Below, in pieces: positions 8,216 to 17,562 of a stretch of 64,000 nucleotides of DNA. Every line of letters begins with the position of its first letter. Position 1 is the first letter of the stretch. The stretch is from Pectobacterium carotovorum. Lineage in GTDB: Bacteria; Pseudomonadota; Gammaproteobacteria; Enterobacterales; Enterobacteriaceae. The notes below the pieces were generated by a model. That model did no database searches. It was not told the DNA's origin and saw only the letters and a program-made list of their open reading frames with translations. The translations under genes were made by a program, and so were the position numbers. The stretch spans positions 186,001 to 250,000 of the forward strand of contig NZ_FQWI01000007.1 of NCBI RefSeq assembly GCF_900129615.1, read 5' to 3'.

Positions 8216-8502
8216 ATGAAAAAAAACAATATATGAGAATGGGTTCACGAAATGATAGACATTGCGGGAAACAATGTGAGGCAGGTCATGTAAAACGTAT
8301 TTCAGACGTGAATGACGGGTAAAACCCACTATTGCAGCGCTTATTACGCTAAGTGTACTGATTTCAGGCATTTTCTACTTTTGGCTATAAAAACGACAAA
8401 TTGAGATTTAAAAAGCCCACCTTCCCCCTGCTATGTTTATCACCTGATGTTGCATTTTCTCGCTGTATTTTAATTTTTCGTTATAAGGGAGAGGCCATAA
8501 GC

Positions 8503-9525
8503 ATGTCATTGATGATGAAACAATCGGTCACGGAAGGACGTGGAGAAAGCGCGTCATTATGGAACAACGTGACGGCGCGGCTGCGCCAGCTCCCCGCCAT
8601 TCTGGCCGCCGGTGCCGTGCTGCTCATGTCCAGTGCTCATGCGCAGGACAGCGTACCGACGCAGCTACGCGTCGGTTATCAGAAAGGTTCGGTCAGTCTG
8701 GTGCTGGCAAAATCGCACCAGCTGTTGGAAAAGCAGTTCCCCAACACCAAAATCAGCTGGGTTGAATTCCCCGCTGGGCCGCAAATGCTGGAAGCGCTCA
8801 ATGTTGGCAGCATCGATCTAGGCGGCACCGGTGACATTCCCCCTATTTTTGCGCAGGCCGCCGGCGCTGACCTGCTGTATGTCGGTGTGGAACCGCCTAA
8901 ACCTCAGGCAGAAGTGATTCTGGTGCGGGAAGACAGCCCGGTGAAAACCGTTTCCGACCTGAAAGGTCGCAAAGTCGCCTTCCAGAAAGGCTCCAGCGCG
9001 CACAACACGCTGCTGCGGGCGCTGCAACGCGAGGGGCTGAAATTCACCGATATCAAACCGACCTACCTGACCCCTGCTGACGCCCGTGCGGCCTTCCAGC
9101 AAGGCAACGTCGATGCATGGGCAATCTGGGATCCCTACTATTCTGCCGCGCTGCTGGAAGGCGGCGTACGCGTGCTGATCGACAGCAGCGGGCTGGAGAA
9201 AACCGGCTCCTTCTATCTGGCTGGCCGTCCTTACGCCGAGGCGCACGGCACCTTTATTCGTCAGGTGTTGGACGTGTTGACCAAGGCGGATGCCTTAACG
9301 ATCAGTGACCGGGCACAAAGCGTCACGCTGCTGGCAAACGCGGTAGGGCTGCCGGAAAAAGTGATTGAAACGGCGCTCGATCATCGCCCACCGACCACCG
9401 TCGAACCGCTGGATGCCGCCACGATCAAGGCACAGCAATCCACCGCCGACCTGTTTTATGAAAATCGGCTGGTGCCAGTGAAGGTCAATATCGCAGAGCG
9501 CGTCTGGCGTCCTCAGGCGAACTAA
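8503..9525 (+). CDS. ssuA: Aliphatic sulfonate ABC transporter, substrate-binding protein SsuA
   Basis: Periplasmic receptor that delivers alkanesulfonates to SsuBC. The 340-residue product has a signal peptide with a long, charged N-region and hydrophobic core [18 protein letters not shown], so cleavage is likely near residue 46. The mature part is an NMT1/SsuA-type fold: [48 protein letters not shown] and [14 protein letters not shown] 8503 is preferred over an upstream in-frame start at 8401 because GGGAGAGG lies just ahead of it. It is the first gene of ssuADCB. The usual flavin reductase gene ssuE is absent upstream. Confidence 0.9.
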   Translation: MSLMMKQSVTEGRGESASLWNNVTARLRQLPAILAAGAVLLMSSAHAQDSVPTQLRVGYQKGSVSLVLAKSHQLLEKQFPNTKISWVEFPAGPQMLEALNVGSIDLGGTGDIPPIFAQAAGADLLYVGVEPPKPQAEVILVREDSPVKTVSDLKGRKVAFQKGSSAHNTLLRALQREGLKFTDIKPTYLTPADARAAFQQGNVDAWAIWDPYYSAALLEGGVRVLIDSSGLEKTGSFYLAGRPYAEAHGTFIRQVLDVLTKADALTISDRAQSVTLLANAVGLPEKVIETALDHRPPTTVEPLDAATIKAQQSTADLFYENRLVPVKVNIAERVWRPQAN

Positions 9526-9583
9526 TTCGCCTATCGCACACATTTTGCTTACCCCAAACAAGACTGTTCAAGGAGTTCACACC

Positions 9584-10726
9584 ATGAGTCTTAACGTATT
9601 CTGGTTTCTGCCCACCCACGGAGACGGTCGCTATCTTGGTAGCACCGAGGGCGCACGTCATGTTGACTACAGCTATTTGCAACAGGTGGCACAGGCCGCT
9701 GAGCGACAAGGATTTGGCGGCGTGCTGCTGCCGACGGGGCGCTCATGCGAAGATTCCTGGCTCGTTGCGGCATCGCTCATTCCGGTAACGCAGCGGCTGA
9801 AGTTTCTCGTCGCCCTGCGCCCCGGCGTGATTTCCCCCACCATCGCCGCGCGTCAGGCCGCCACGCTGGACAGGCTGTCTAACGGCCGAGCGCTGTTCAA
9901 TCTGGTGACTGGCGGTGATCCGGAAGAACTGGCTGCTGAAGGGCTGTTCCTCAGCCATGAAGAACGCTACGAAGCGTCAGCGGAATTCACCCACATCTGG
10001 CGCAGATTGCTGGAAGGCGAAACCGTCAATTTCGCCGGCAAACACATTCAGGTCAAAGACGCCAAGCTGCTTTACCCGCCCGTGCAGCAGCCGCGTCCAC
10101 CGCTCTATTTTGGCGGCTCTTCCGAGGCCGCACAGAATCTGGCGGCAGAACAGGTCGATCTCTACCTGACGTGGGGCGAACCGCCTGAGCAGGTTAAAGA
10201 AAAGCTGGCGGAAGTCCGCGCCAAAGCGGCGGCGCAGGGGCGTGAGGTTCGCTTCGGTATTCGCCTGCACGTCATCGTGCGGGAAACCACCGAGGAAGCC
10301 TGGCAGGCTGCCGATCGGCTGATTTCCCATCTGGACGAAAAAACCATCGCCGATGCACAGGCGGCACTGGCGCGCTTCGATTCTGTCGGGCAACAGCGCA
10401 TGGCCGCCCTGCACGGCGGCAAAAAGGACAAGCTGGAGATCAGCCCAAACCTGTGGGCAGGCATCGGTCTGGTACGCGGCGGCGCGGGTACGGCGCTGGT
10501 TGGCGATGGCCCAACGGTGGCCGAACGCATTCAGGAATACGCCGATCTCGGGATTGATACCTTTATTCTGTCCGGCTATCCGCATCTGGAAGAAGCGTAT
10601 CGCGTGGGCGAACTGCTGTTCCCACACCTCGATCTGGCGCAGCAGCCCACACAGCTGCATACGGTGAACACTGCGGGAGAGCTGATTGCTAACCGCTATG
10701 TGCCGCGCAAAGTCTCGCAAAGCTGA
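9584..10726 (+). CDS. ssuD: Alkanesulfonate monooxygenase SsuD
   Basis: FMNH2-dependent cytosolic enzyme that converts alkanesulfonates to aldehyde and sulfite for sulfur supply. The 380-residue product is nearly the length of E. coli SsuD and begins [19 protein letters not shown]. Diagnostic stretches are [19 protein letters not shown] (conserved Cys), [20 protein letters not shown], and [17 protein letters not shown], typical of the bacterial luciferase-like fold. ATG 9584 is chosen by the AAGGAG 8 bp upstream. It needs reduced flavin from a partner such as SsuE, which is not encoded nearby. Confidence 0.97.
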   Translation: MSLNVFWFLPTHGDGRYLGSTEGARHVDYSYLQQVAQAAERQGFGGVLLPTGRSCEDSWLVAASLIPVTQRLKFLVALRPGVISPTIAARQAATLDRLSNGRALFNLVTGGDPEELAAEGLFLSHEERYEASAEFTHIWRRLLEGETVNFAGKHIQVKDAKLLYPPVQQPRPPLYFGGSSEAAQNLAAEQVDLYLTWGEPPEQVKEKLAEVRAKAAAQGREVRFGIRLHVIVRETTEEAWQAADRLISHLDEKTIADAQAALARFDSVGQQRMAALHGGKKDKLEISPNLWAGIGLVRGGAGTALVGDGPTVAERIQEYADLGIDTFILSGYPHLEEAYRVGELLFPHLDLAQQPTQLHTVNTAGELIANRYVPRKVSQS

Positions 10727-10736
10727 GGAACCGATC

Positions 10737-11531
10737 ATGGCAAGAACGCTCTCTTCACTGGCACAGCGCTTTGCACCTTTCCTGCTCCCCGTGACGCTGC
10801 TGGTCGCGTGGCAGATCTCCGTCGAATTTGGCTGGCTATCTAACCGGATTCTACCTGCGCCAAGTTCGGTGATTACCGCAGGCTGGTCGCTCATCGCTAG
10901 CGGCGAGCTGTGGCAGCATCTGGCTATCAGCGGCTGGCGCGCCCTGATCGGGTTTGCTATCGGTGGCAGCATCGGATTGGTGCTCGGTTTTATCACCGGG
11001 CTGTCACGCTGGGGCGAGCGTCTGCTGGACAGTTCGGTGCAGATGGTCCGCAACGTTCCCCATCTCGCCCTCATTCCGCTGGTGATTCTGTGGTTCGGCA
11101 TTGATGAGGCGGCCAAAATTTTTCTGGTCGCGCTGGGTACGCTGTTCCCGGTTTATCTCAACACCTATCACGGCATTAAAAACATCGATCGCGGCCTGCT
11201 GGAAATGGCGCGTAGTTATGGCCTTTCCGGTATTAGCCTGTTCTCTCAGGTGGTGCTGCCCGGTGCGCTACCGTCCATCATGGTCGGTATCCGCTTTGCG
11301 CTGGGCTTTATGTGGCTGACGTTGATCGTCGCGGAAACCATTTCTGCCAACTCCGGCATCGGCTATCTCGCCATGAACGCCCGCGAGTTCCTGCAAACGG
11401 ACGTGGTGGTAGTCGCCATCATCCTTTACGCCCTGCTCGGCAAACTGGCCGATATCAGCGCTCAGGGGCTGGAGCGCATTTGGCTGCGCTGGAATCCGGC
11501 TTATCAAACCTCATCGGGGGACGCATCATGA
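10737..11531 (+). CDS. ssuC: Aliphatic sulfonate ABC transporter, permease SsuC
   Basis: Inner-membrane permease of the sulfonate importer. The 264 residues include about six transmembrane helices and the cytosolic EAA loop ([31 protein letters not shown], here quoted in part: [13 protein letters not shown]) that docks on SsuB. Sequence such as [19 protein letters not shown] and [20 protein letters not shown] closely matches E. coli SsuC. ATG 10737 follows a GAGGA ribosome binding site 10 bp after ssuD. Its stop overlaps the ssuB start (ATGA). Confidence 0.96.
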   Translation: MARTLSSLAQRFAPFLLPVTLLVAWQISVEFGWLSNRILPAPSSVITAGWSLIASGELWQHLAISGWRALIGFAIGGSIGLVLGFITGLSRWGERLLDSSVQMVRNVPHLALIPLVILWFGIDEAAKIFLVALGTLFPVYLNTYHGIKNIDRGLLEMARSYGLSGISLFSQVVLPGALPSIMVGIRFALGFMWLTLIVAETISANSGIGYLAMNAREFLQTDVVVVAIILYALLGKLADISAQGLERIWLRWNPAYQTSSGDAS

Positions 11532-12328
11532 CCGCTGTTACCGATTCTGCAACGCAATCTCATTCACCGTCACCGCTCACCAAGGGGACGCCGCTGGCGC
11601 TCGATGCCATCACCAAGCACTACGGCCACCGCACCGTGCTGAATGACGTACAACTACGCATTCCGTCCGGGCAGTTTGTTGCCATCGTCGGGCGCAGCGG
11701 CTGCGGCAAAAGCACCCTTCTGCGCCTGCTCGCCGGGCTGGAAGCGGCCAGCAGCGGCGAACTGCTGACCGGTACCGCACCGCTCAGCAGCGCGAAAGAC
11801 GACACGCGACTGATGTTTCAGGAAGCGCGGCTGCTGCCGTGGAAAAAGGTGATCGATAATGTCGGACTAGGGCTGCGCGGCAACTGGCGTGAAAAAGCGC
11901 AGGAGGCGCTGGTCTCCGTCGGGCTGGCGGATCGCGCTAATGACTGGCCGGCGGCGCTGTCCGGTGGTCAGAAGCAGCGCGTCGCGCTGGCACGTGCGCT
12001 TATTCATCATCCGCGTTTGCTGCTGCTGGATGAACCGCTGGGGGCGCTGGATGCCTTAACCCGCATCGAGATGCAAAGTCTGATCGAAAATCTGTGGCTC
12101 CAACACGGGTTCACCGTATTGCTGGTGACGCACGATGTGTCCGAAGCCATTGCGCTGGCCGACCGGGTTATTCTGATTGAAGAAGGCCGCGTGGGGCTGG
12201 ACATCACGGTCGATTTACCCCGACCACGGCGTCGCGGCTCGGCAAAGCTGGCGGAACTGGAAGCCCGCGTACTGGAGCGCGTGCTGGCTCCCACCGCACC
12301 GCCGTTACCTCAGCAGGCAGCGATATAA
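11528..12328 (+). CDS. ssuB: Aliphatic sulfonate ABC transporter, ATPase SsuB
   Basis: Cytosolic ATP-binding subunit of the sulfonate importer. The 266 residues have Walker [10 protein letters not shown] (about 57-65), a Q-loop at [11 protein letters not shown], signature [15 protein letters not shown], Walker [13 protein letters not shown] and the switch His in VTHDVSEA. Start overlaps the ssuC stop by four bases. The operon is normally under CysB/Cbl control in enterics; no site for these was identified here. No clear terminator follows; the DUF1471 gene begins 172 bp later. Confidence 0.96.
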   Translation: MTAVTDSATQSHSPSPLTKGTPLALDAITKHYGHRTVLNDVQLRIPSGQFVAIVGRSGCGKSTLLRLLAGLEAASSGELLTGTAPLSSAKDDTRLMFQEARLLPWKKVIDNVGLGLRGNWREKAQEALVSVGLADRANDWPAALSGGQKQRVALARALIHHPRLLLLDEPLGALDALTRIEMQSLIENLWLQHGFTVLLVTHDVSEAIALADRVILIEEGRVGLDITVDLPRPRRRGSAKLAELEARVLERVLAPTAPPLPQQAAI

Positions 12329-12426
12329 CCGTCATTCTGGCGATCGAGATGGTGTATCTTATCGCCAGATTTAACATCAAAAATATTGACAAATATTCTC
12401 AAAACACTCCGTTTTCCCTTCTCTCC

Positions 12427-12469
12427 GCATCGGCGTAATATCCTCTTCATCGAAAGGAAATGACCTTTC
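12427..12469 (+). promoter_or_regulatory. Conserved leader with stem-loop upstream of the second DUF1471 gene
   Basis: GCATCGGCGTAATATCC (12427-12443) is followed by a hairpin GAAAGG/CCTTTC (12452-12457 and 12464-12469), mirroring the element at 4432-4475. The loop and flanks differ while the stem is kept, which argues for a functional RNA or regulatory element. Confidence 0.55.
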
Positions 12470-12500
12470 ACTCCAAACAACATTGAACAGGATACATCAC

Positions 12501-12758
12501 ATGAAAAACGTAAAATTCTTCGCCGCTGCTGTCGTACTTTCTACTCTGTCTTTCGGTGCTTTCGCTGCCGATCAGGTGTCTTCACAACAGGCTCATAGTC
12601 TGGAAAAAGTGGGTGTAGTCACCGCAACGGCACACAGCCTGGATTCACTGCAAGCGCAGCTGGCTCAGAAAGCAGAAAAAGCGGGTGCCAACGCCTTCAC
12701 CATCACCTCTGCTACCGGTGATAACCAACTGCGCGGCACTGCCATTATTTACAAATAA
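12501..12758 (+). CDS. Small periplasmic DUF1471 protein, paralogue of 4505-4762
   Basis: An 85-residue secreted protein with a signal peptide ending in FAA (about residue 22) and one DUF1471 domain: VSSQQAHSLEKVGVVTATAH ... ITSATGDNQLRGTAIIYK. It is the same length as the protein at 4505-4762 and aligns without gaps, so the two arose by duplication and now lie 8 kb apart. ATG 12501 is chosen over an upstream in-frame Met because AGGA lies just ahead and the N-terminus MKNVK is shared with the paralogue. Role unknown; relatives respond to envelope stress. Confidence 0.88.
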   Translation: MKNVKFFAAAVVLSTLSFGAFAADQVSSQQAHSLEKVGVVTATAHSLDSLQAQLAQKAEKAGANAFTITSATGDNQLRGTAIIYK

Positions 12759-12786
12759 TGCGCACAAAAAGAAAATCAAAAAATTA

Positions 12787-12823
12787 AACGGACTTTCCTC
12801 AATCAAGAGGAAAGTCCGTTTTT
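12787..12823 (+). terminator. Bidirectional terminator between the DUF1471 gene and the ABC operon
   Basis: A perfect 14-bp stem AACGGACTTTCCTC (12787-12800) and GAGGAAAGTCCGTT (12807-12820) is followed by T residues on the plus strand and preceded by an A-rich run that gives a T-rich tail on the minus strand. It separates two convergent transcripts. Confidence 0.88.
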
Positions 12824-12842
12824 ACATTCCGCGTTACACCGC

Positions 12843-14642
12843 CTATTCCAACACGAAATGCCCTTCCCCGACTTGCTTATAGCGACGTGCGGGAGGGTGG
12901 AAATCGGGAGCGCGTACCGGGCTGCGCAATTCATCATTGGTGATATTACGCACCGGACGGGTGTCCGGATCCGGCACGGGTACCGCAGAAATCAGACGTC
13001 GGGTGTAATCATGCTGCGGATTATCGAAGATCGCCGAACGTGGGCCGATTTCCACGATTTCACCGAGATACATCACCGCAACGCGGTGGCTGATACGCTC
13101 GACCACCGCCATATCGTGAGAGATAAACAGGAATGACAGCCCCAGCTTCTGCTGGAGATCCAGCATCAGGTTGATCACCTGCGCCTTGACGGACACATCC
13201 AGCGCCGACACCGATTCATCGGCAATAATCACTTTCGGCTCCAGCGCCAGTGCGCGGGCAATACAGACGCGCTGCCGCTGCCCGCCGGAGAACTGATGCG
13301 GGAAACGTGAGGCCATATCGCCAGATAACCCCACCTGTTCCAGCAGCGCGCTCACTCTTGCATTAACATCCTGTCGGGTCGCCAGACCGTGCAGCAGCAT
13401 CGGTTCAGCGATAGCTTCCCCTATCCGCATGCGCGGGTTAAGGCTTTCATACGGATCCTGAAACACCATCTGAATCTGCCGCCGCGAATCCGTCAGCTCA
13501 CGCTTATCCGCCGTCAGGATATTTTTTCCCAGCAGTTGAATATCGCCGCTGACGGCGTCGTTGAGGCGAATAATCGACCGACCGGTAGTGGATTTACCGC
13601 AGCCCGACTCCCCGACCAGTGCGAGTGTTTCTCCCGGCCAGAGATCGAACGAGACATTCTCCACCGCGTGAACGCGCCCCGACAGCCGACGGAAAAATCC
13701 TGATCGGATATCAAATCGAGTAACCAGATTTTTTACCGTCAGCACCGGTTCCTCACCCGACACGGTATTCACCGCCTCCGGCACTGGCTGGCGCTCGCCC
13801 GTCTTGAGGTCGACCAGCGGGAAGCGCTGCGGCCACGCGCTGCCGGACATCGATCCGAGCTTAGGCACGGCAGACAGCAGCATGCGGGTATAGGGCTGCT
13901 GCGGATGGTGGAAGATTTCCCGCGTGACGGCGTTTTCCACCATTTCGCCCTGATACATCACCAGCGTGCGGTCGGACACTTCCGCCACCACGCCCATGTC
14001 GTGGGTGATAAACAGCACCGACATCCCTTCTTCTTCCTGAAGGGTTTTTATCAGCGTCAGAATTTGCGCCTGAATCGTGACGTCCAGCGCCGTCGTCGGT
14101 TCGTCGGCAATCAGCAGTTTCGGGTGGCAGGCCAGCGCAATCGCGATCACCACGCGCTGGCGCATCCCACCGGAGAAGCTCTGCGGGTATTCGTTCAGCC
14201 GTGATTTCGCCGCCGGAATGCGGACTTTTTCCAGCAGGCGCACCGCTTCGGCACGCGCTTCAGCTTTCCCCATGCCGCGATGGCGACGCAGCACTTCCGT
14301 AATCTGGTAGCCAATCGGCAAAACCGGATTCAGGCTGGTCATCGGCTCCTGAAAAATCATGCCAATGCGGTTGCCGCGCACATCCTGCATCGCTTTATTG
14401 GGGAGCGACAGCAGTTCGGTGTCGCCGAAATGAATCTGACCTTCAACCCGGCTTTGGCCAGGTGGCAGTAAGCGCATGATGGATTTCGCCATCACGCTTT
14501 TCCCTGAACCAGATTCCCCTACCACGGCGACCGTCTCTTTCTCGCCAATCGTGAAGGACAAATCCCGCACCACGTTCATCCACTCGCCGTTCACCTGAAA
14601 GGCGGTGGTCAGATGCGAAACGGACATAATCGGCGCTGTCAT
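12843..14642 (-). CDS. Dual-ATPase subunit of a dipeptide/oligopeptide-type ABC importer (DppD-DppF fusion, GsiA-like)
   Basis: Cytosolic ATPase that powers the importer of this operon. The product is 599 residues with two complete ABC domains. The first has GESGSGKS, FSGGMRQRV and DEPTTALD. The second (after about residue 305) has GESGCGKST, FSGGQRQRV and DESVSALD. Each is followed by the oligopeptide-transporter C-terminal region (PYTRMLLSAVP, DYTRRLISAVP). Such fusions are known as GsiA for glutathione. ATG 14642 is chosen for the AAGGGG upstream; a GTG at 14678 is possible. It is the last gene of the operon, 39 bp after the permease. Confidence 0.9.
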   Translation of the reverse strand: MTAPIMSVSHLTTAFQVNGEWMNVVRDLSFTIGEKETVAVVGESGSGKSVMAKSIMRLLPPGQSRVEGQIHFGDTELLSLPNKAMQDVRGNRIGMIFQEPMTSLNPVLPIGYQITEVLRRHRGMGKAEARAEAVRLLEKVRIPAAKSRLNEYPQSFSGGMRQRVVIAIALACHPKLLIADEPTTALDVTIQAQILTLIKTLQEEEGMSVLFITHDMGVVAEVSDRTLVMYQGEMVENAVTREIFHHPQQPYTRMLLSAVPKLGSMSGSAWPQRFPLVDLKTGERQPVPEAVNTVSGEEPVLTVKNLVTRFDIRSGFFRRLSGRVHAVENVSFDLWPGETLALVGESGCGKSTTGRSIIRLNDAVSGDIQLLGKNILTADKRELTDSRRQIQMVFQDPYESLNPRMRIGEAIAEPMLLHGLATRQDVNARVSALLEQVGLSGDMASRFPHQFSGGQRQRVCIARALALEPKVIIADESVSALDVSVKAQVINLMLDLQQKLGLSFLFISHDMAVVERISHRVAVMYLGEIVEIGPRSAIFDNPQHDYTRRLISAVPVPDPDTRPVRNITNDELRSPVRAPDFHPPARRYKQVGEGHFVLE

Positions 14643-14681
14643 GCGTTCGTTACCCCTTATTCCTATGGGCGTTCCCACAGA

Positions 14682-15590
14682 TTAATTCCGCGGGTTGAGG
14701 ATGTCGCGCAGCGCATCCCCGACCAGATTGATCGCCACAATCAGCAGCAACAGCGTTAACCCTGGGAAGAAGCTGATCCAGTAGTCGCCCGACATCAGGT
14801 ATTCAAAACCGTTTGAGATCAGCAGCCCCAGTGACGGTTCCGTCACTGGCAGCCCGATCCCCAAAAACGAAAGCGTGGCTTCCAGCATGATGGCGTAGGC
14901 GATGCGCATCGTTGCCACCACGATCAGGGGTGCCAGACAGTTCGGTAAAATATGGCGAAACAGGATACGGCGGTTGGACAACGCCATGCTGCGCGCCGCA
15001 TCCACGTAGCTGCGGCGACGTTCCACTAGCGCTGAACCGCGAATCGTGCGCGCGTAGTAAGCCCACTGGGTCACCACCAGCGCCATGATGATCTTATCGA
15101 CCCCTTGCCCCAGCACCGCCAGCAGGATCAACGCAATCAGGATAGGGGGGAAACTAAGCTGGATATCGACGATGCGCATAATCGTGGCATCCGTTTTTCC
15201 ACCGACGTAGGCACTAATCAGCCCCAGCGAGGCACCAATCAGCAGCGCGAGTACCGCACTGGAGAAGCCCACTATCAGGCTGATGCGGGTGCCGTACAGA
15301 ATCGCGCTGAACAGGTCGCGCCCCTGATCGTCCGTCCCCAGCCAATACGTCATGCCCGCCATGCTCTGCGCACCCGGTGCGAGCCGGCCATCCATGATGT
15401 CGAGCTGCATCAAATCGTAGGGATTCTGCGGCGAAAGAAGCGGAGCAAGCAGTGCCAGCAGCACAAAAATCGCCAGCATGATCAGTCCGCATAGCGCCAG
15501 CCTATCGTTAATCAGCGCCACGATGACGCGCATCACCGGATGTGTGGTTTTTTGCACCGCAGCGGGCTGGTGTATCGTATTCCCCGTCAT
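14682..15590 (-). CDS. ABC transporter permease, DppC/OppC family
   Basis: Inner-membrane permease of the peptide-type importer. The 302-residue product has an N-terminal cytosolic tail, a first helix at about 37-58, the OppC N-terminal region (LAPLLSPQNPYDLMQLD), then the permease domain with the EAA-like loop containing DAARSMALSNRRILFRHILP and a last helix LTLLLLIVAINLVGDALRD. It overlaps the DppB-like gene by four bases. The substrate is not determined by this subunit; neighbours suggest a nucleoside-containing compound. Confidence 0.9.
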   Translation of the reverse strand: MTGNTIHQPAAVQKTTHPVMRVIVALINDRLALCGLIMLAIFVLLALLAPLLSPQNPYDLMQLDIMDGRLAPGAQSMAGMTYWLGTDDQGRDLFSAILYGTRISLIVGFSSAVLALLIGASLGLISAYVGGKTDATIMRIVDIQLSFPPILIALILLAVLGQGVDKIIMALVVTQWAYYARTIRGSALVERRRSYVDAARSMALSNRRILFRHILPNCLAPLIVVATMRIAYAIMLEATLSFLGIGLPVTEPSLGLLISNGFEYLMSGDYWISFFPGLTLLLLIVAINLVGDALRDILNPRN

Positions 15591-16564
15591 CCCTTGTCTC
15601 CTCCCAGCCGCACACGCGGATCGACCAGCACATACAGCAAATCGACCAGCAGGTTAATCACGCTAAACATCACGACGGTAATCATCAGATAAGCCAGGAT
15701 AACCGGGCGGTCGAGCACGGCAATCGAGTCGATAATCAGCTTGCCCATGCCCGGCCAGGCATAAATGGTTTCCGTGACCACGGCGAATGCGATCAGCGAC
15801 CCCAGTTCCAGCCCCAGCACGGTAATCAGTGGAATCAGCGTGTTGCGCAGCACATGAACCAGCACGATGCGGGTTTCCGACAGCCCTTTTGCCCGGGCAA
15901 ACTGCACATAATCCTGTTGCAGACACTCCATCACGCCCGCACGCATCAGACGGATAACCAGCGAGATTTTAAACAGCGCGAGGTTAAACGCGGGTAAAAG
16001 CAGGTGTTCGAGACCATCGCGGGTCAGAAAACTGAATGGAATACCGAAGAGCTCGTGGGTATCGCCCCGGCCAGAGGACGGCAGCCAGCCGAGCTTCACG
16101 CTGAACAGCATGATCATCACCAGCCCAATCCAGAACGTGGGCAGGCTAAAGCCGAGGATGGAAAAGGTCATGATGGATTTGGACACCGCGCTGTCTGGCT
16201 TCAGGCCAGCGTAAATCCCCAGCGGAATACCGACAACCAGCGCCATCACGAACGCCACCATCGCCAGTTCGAGCGTGGCTGGCATGCGCTGAAAAATGAG
16301 CGTCAGCGCGGGTTGGTTAAAGATAAACGAGTTGCCCATGTCGCCCTGCAAGGCGTTCCAGACAAACAGCCCGTACTGTTCCCAGACGGGCTTATCCAGA
16401 CCAAAGGACTGAATCACCGCCAGCCGTTCCGCTGGCGTGGCCGTCGCACTCAACAGCATATCGACCGGGTTACCGACCAGATAGACACCCACAAACACCA
16501 GCACCGACATAACAGCCAGCGTCAGCAGCGTTTGTCCGATTCGGCTCAGCAGGTAGGCGACCAT
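15587..16564 (-). CDS. ABC transporter permease, DppB/OppB family
   Basis: Partner permease, 325 residues. The DppB signature is clear: MVAYLLSRIGQTLLTLAVMS at the N-terminus, a periplasmic loop, then LELAMVAFVMALVVGIPLGI, the EAA-like loop QDYVQFARAKGLSETRIVLVH and the final helices ending DLLYVLVDPRVRLGG. Its ATG overlaps the stop codon of the upstream nucleoside hydrolase gene (TGATG), so hydrolase and transporter are translationally coupled and belong to one operon. Confidence 0.9.
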   Translation of the reverse strand: MVAYLLSRIGQTLLTLAVMSVLVFVGVYLVGNPVDMLLSATATPAERLAVIQSFGLDKPVWEQYGLFVWNALQGDMGNSFIFNQPALTLIFQRMPATLELAMVAFVMALVVGIPLGIYAGLKPDSAVSKSIMTFSILGFSLPTFWIGLVMIMLFSVKLGWLPSSGRGDTHELFGIPFSFLTRDGLEHLLLPAFNLALFKISLVIRLMRAGVMECLQQDYVQFARAKGLSETRIVLVHVLRNTLIPLITVLGLELGSLIAFAVVTETIYAWPGMGKLIIDSIAVLDRPVILAYLMITVVMFSVINLLVDLLYVLVDPRVRLGGDKG

Positions 16565-17562
16565 CAGCGCTCCTCAGATCCATTGATTGTTTTAACATCA
16601 TTGATTGCTTCAGAGCCATAGCAACGCAGGCGATCGGCAATCAGTTCGAGGAATCCTTGTTCGTTGATTTCCCGCATGATCAGCGCATTCTCCGGCTCGC
16701 TCAGTTTGTGATAAAAATCGGCGAACGCGTAACCCGCCGTCTTACCGGAAACTTCTACCCCTAGGTGAGCACGTTTTGACTTGAACAGCTCAGGTTTCAA
16801 CAGCCACGCAATGACGGTCGCATCATGAATCGGTCCACCTTCACGGCCAAAGCGCTCCACCTCGCTACGGTCAAACATACGCAGCAGCGCGGCCATCGCC
16901 TTACCCGGCGCACCGCCACTGCGGGCGATATCATCAACTTGTTCCGTCTGAATCAGCGCCTGAAAGGTCACATCCAGCGGCATGATGACAATGGGAACGC
17001 CGGAAGAAAAAACGATTTCCGCCGCATGTGGATCGGCATACACGTTAAAATCCGCCCACGGCACGCGATTCCCCATCGCGGTAAAGGCACAGCTCATGGA
17101 CACAATCTGTTTGATGCCGCGAGCGACATCAGGATGGAAGCATAGCGCCAATGCCAGATTCGTCAGCGGGCCAAGTGCACAAATGGTGATCGGGTTATTG
17201 TCGGCCGCCGCCTGACGCGTCATCCGCACCAGAAAATCGACGGCATGTTCCTCTTCCGGCGACAGCGTGCTTTCTGGCACCCACTCAGAGGAGAACTTGC
17301 CGATATGGGCGTATTTACCGAAAACCTGATCGCGGATGAGTGGGCGCGAAGCACCAGCAAAAATCGGCACATCGGTTCTGCCCGTCACACCCACCACGTT
17401 GCACGCATTCGGCAGCGTGGCGGCAAGCGGTACATTGCCTGCCACAACGGTAATCCCAAGTACGTCCAGTTCAGGTGAAGCCAATGCCAGCCAGATGGCT
17501 ATCGCATCGTCAACGCCGGGATCGGTATCAATAATAATGCGCTCTCGAACCATGTCAGACAT
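16564..17562 (-). CDS. Nucleoside hydrolase, IunH/RihA family (copy 1)
   Basis: Predicted ribohydrolase that splits the N-glycosidic bond of a nucleoside to base plus ribose. The 332-residue protein has the calcium-binding N-terminus IIIDTDPGVDDA (Asp12, Asp14, Asp18, Asp19), the ICALGPLTNLA motif, FNVYADPHAAE, and the catalytic-region His in GGPIHDATVIAW near residue 240, so all key residues are present. Substrate range (purine, pyrimidine or modified) is not clear. It overlaps the preceding hydrolase gene by 8 bp and the following permease by 1 bp. No signal peptide. Confidence 0.88.
   Translation of the reverse strand: MSDMVRERIIIDTDPGVDDAIAIWLALASPELDVLGITVVAGNVPLAATLPNACNVVGVTGRTDVPIFAGASRPLIRDQVFGKYAHIGKFSSEWVPESTLSPEEEHAVDFLVRMTRQAAADNNPITICALGPLTNLALALCFHPDVARGIKQIVSMSCAFTAMGNRVPWADFNVYADPHAAEIVFSSGVPIVIMPLDVTFQALIQTEQVDDIARSGGAPGKAMAALLRMFDRSEVERFGREGGPIHDATVIAWLLKPELFKSKRAHLGVEVSGKTAGYAFADFYHKLSEPENALIMREINEQGFLELIADRLRCYGSEAINDVKTINGSEER

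Noticed and set aside
8275-8290. CRP site before the first PTS operon
   Set aside because: TGTGA-N6-TCATG has a poor second half; noted in the operator entry only.
9977-11116. Long minus-strand open frame across ssuD and ssuC
   Set aside because: Antisense to two highly conserved genes, with no recognisable domain; a coding shadow from high GC third positions.
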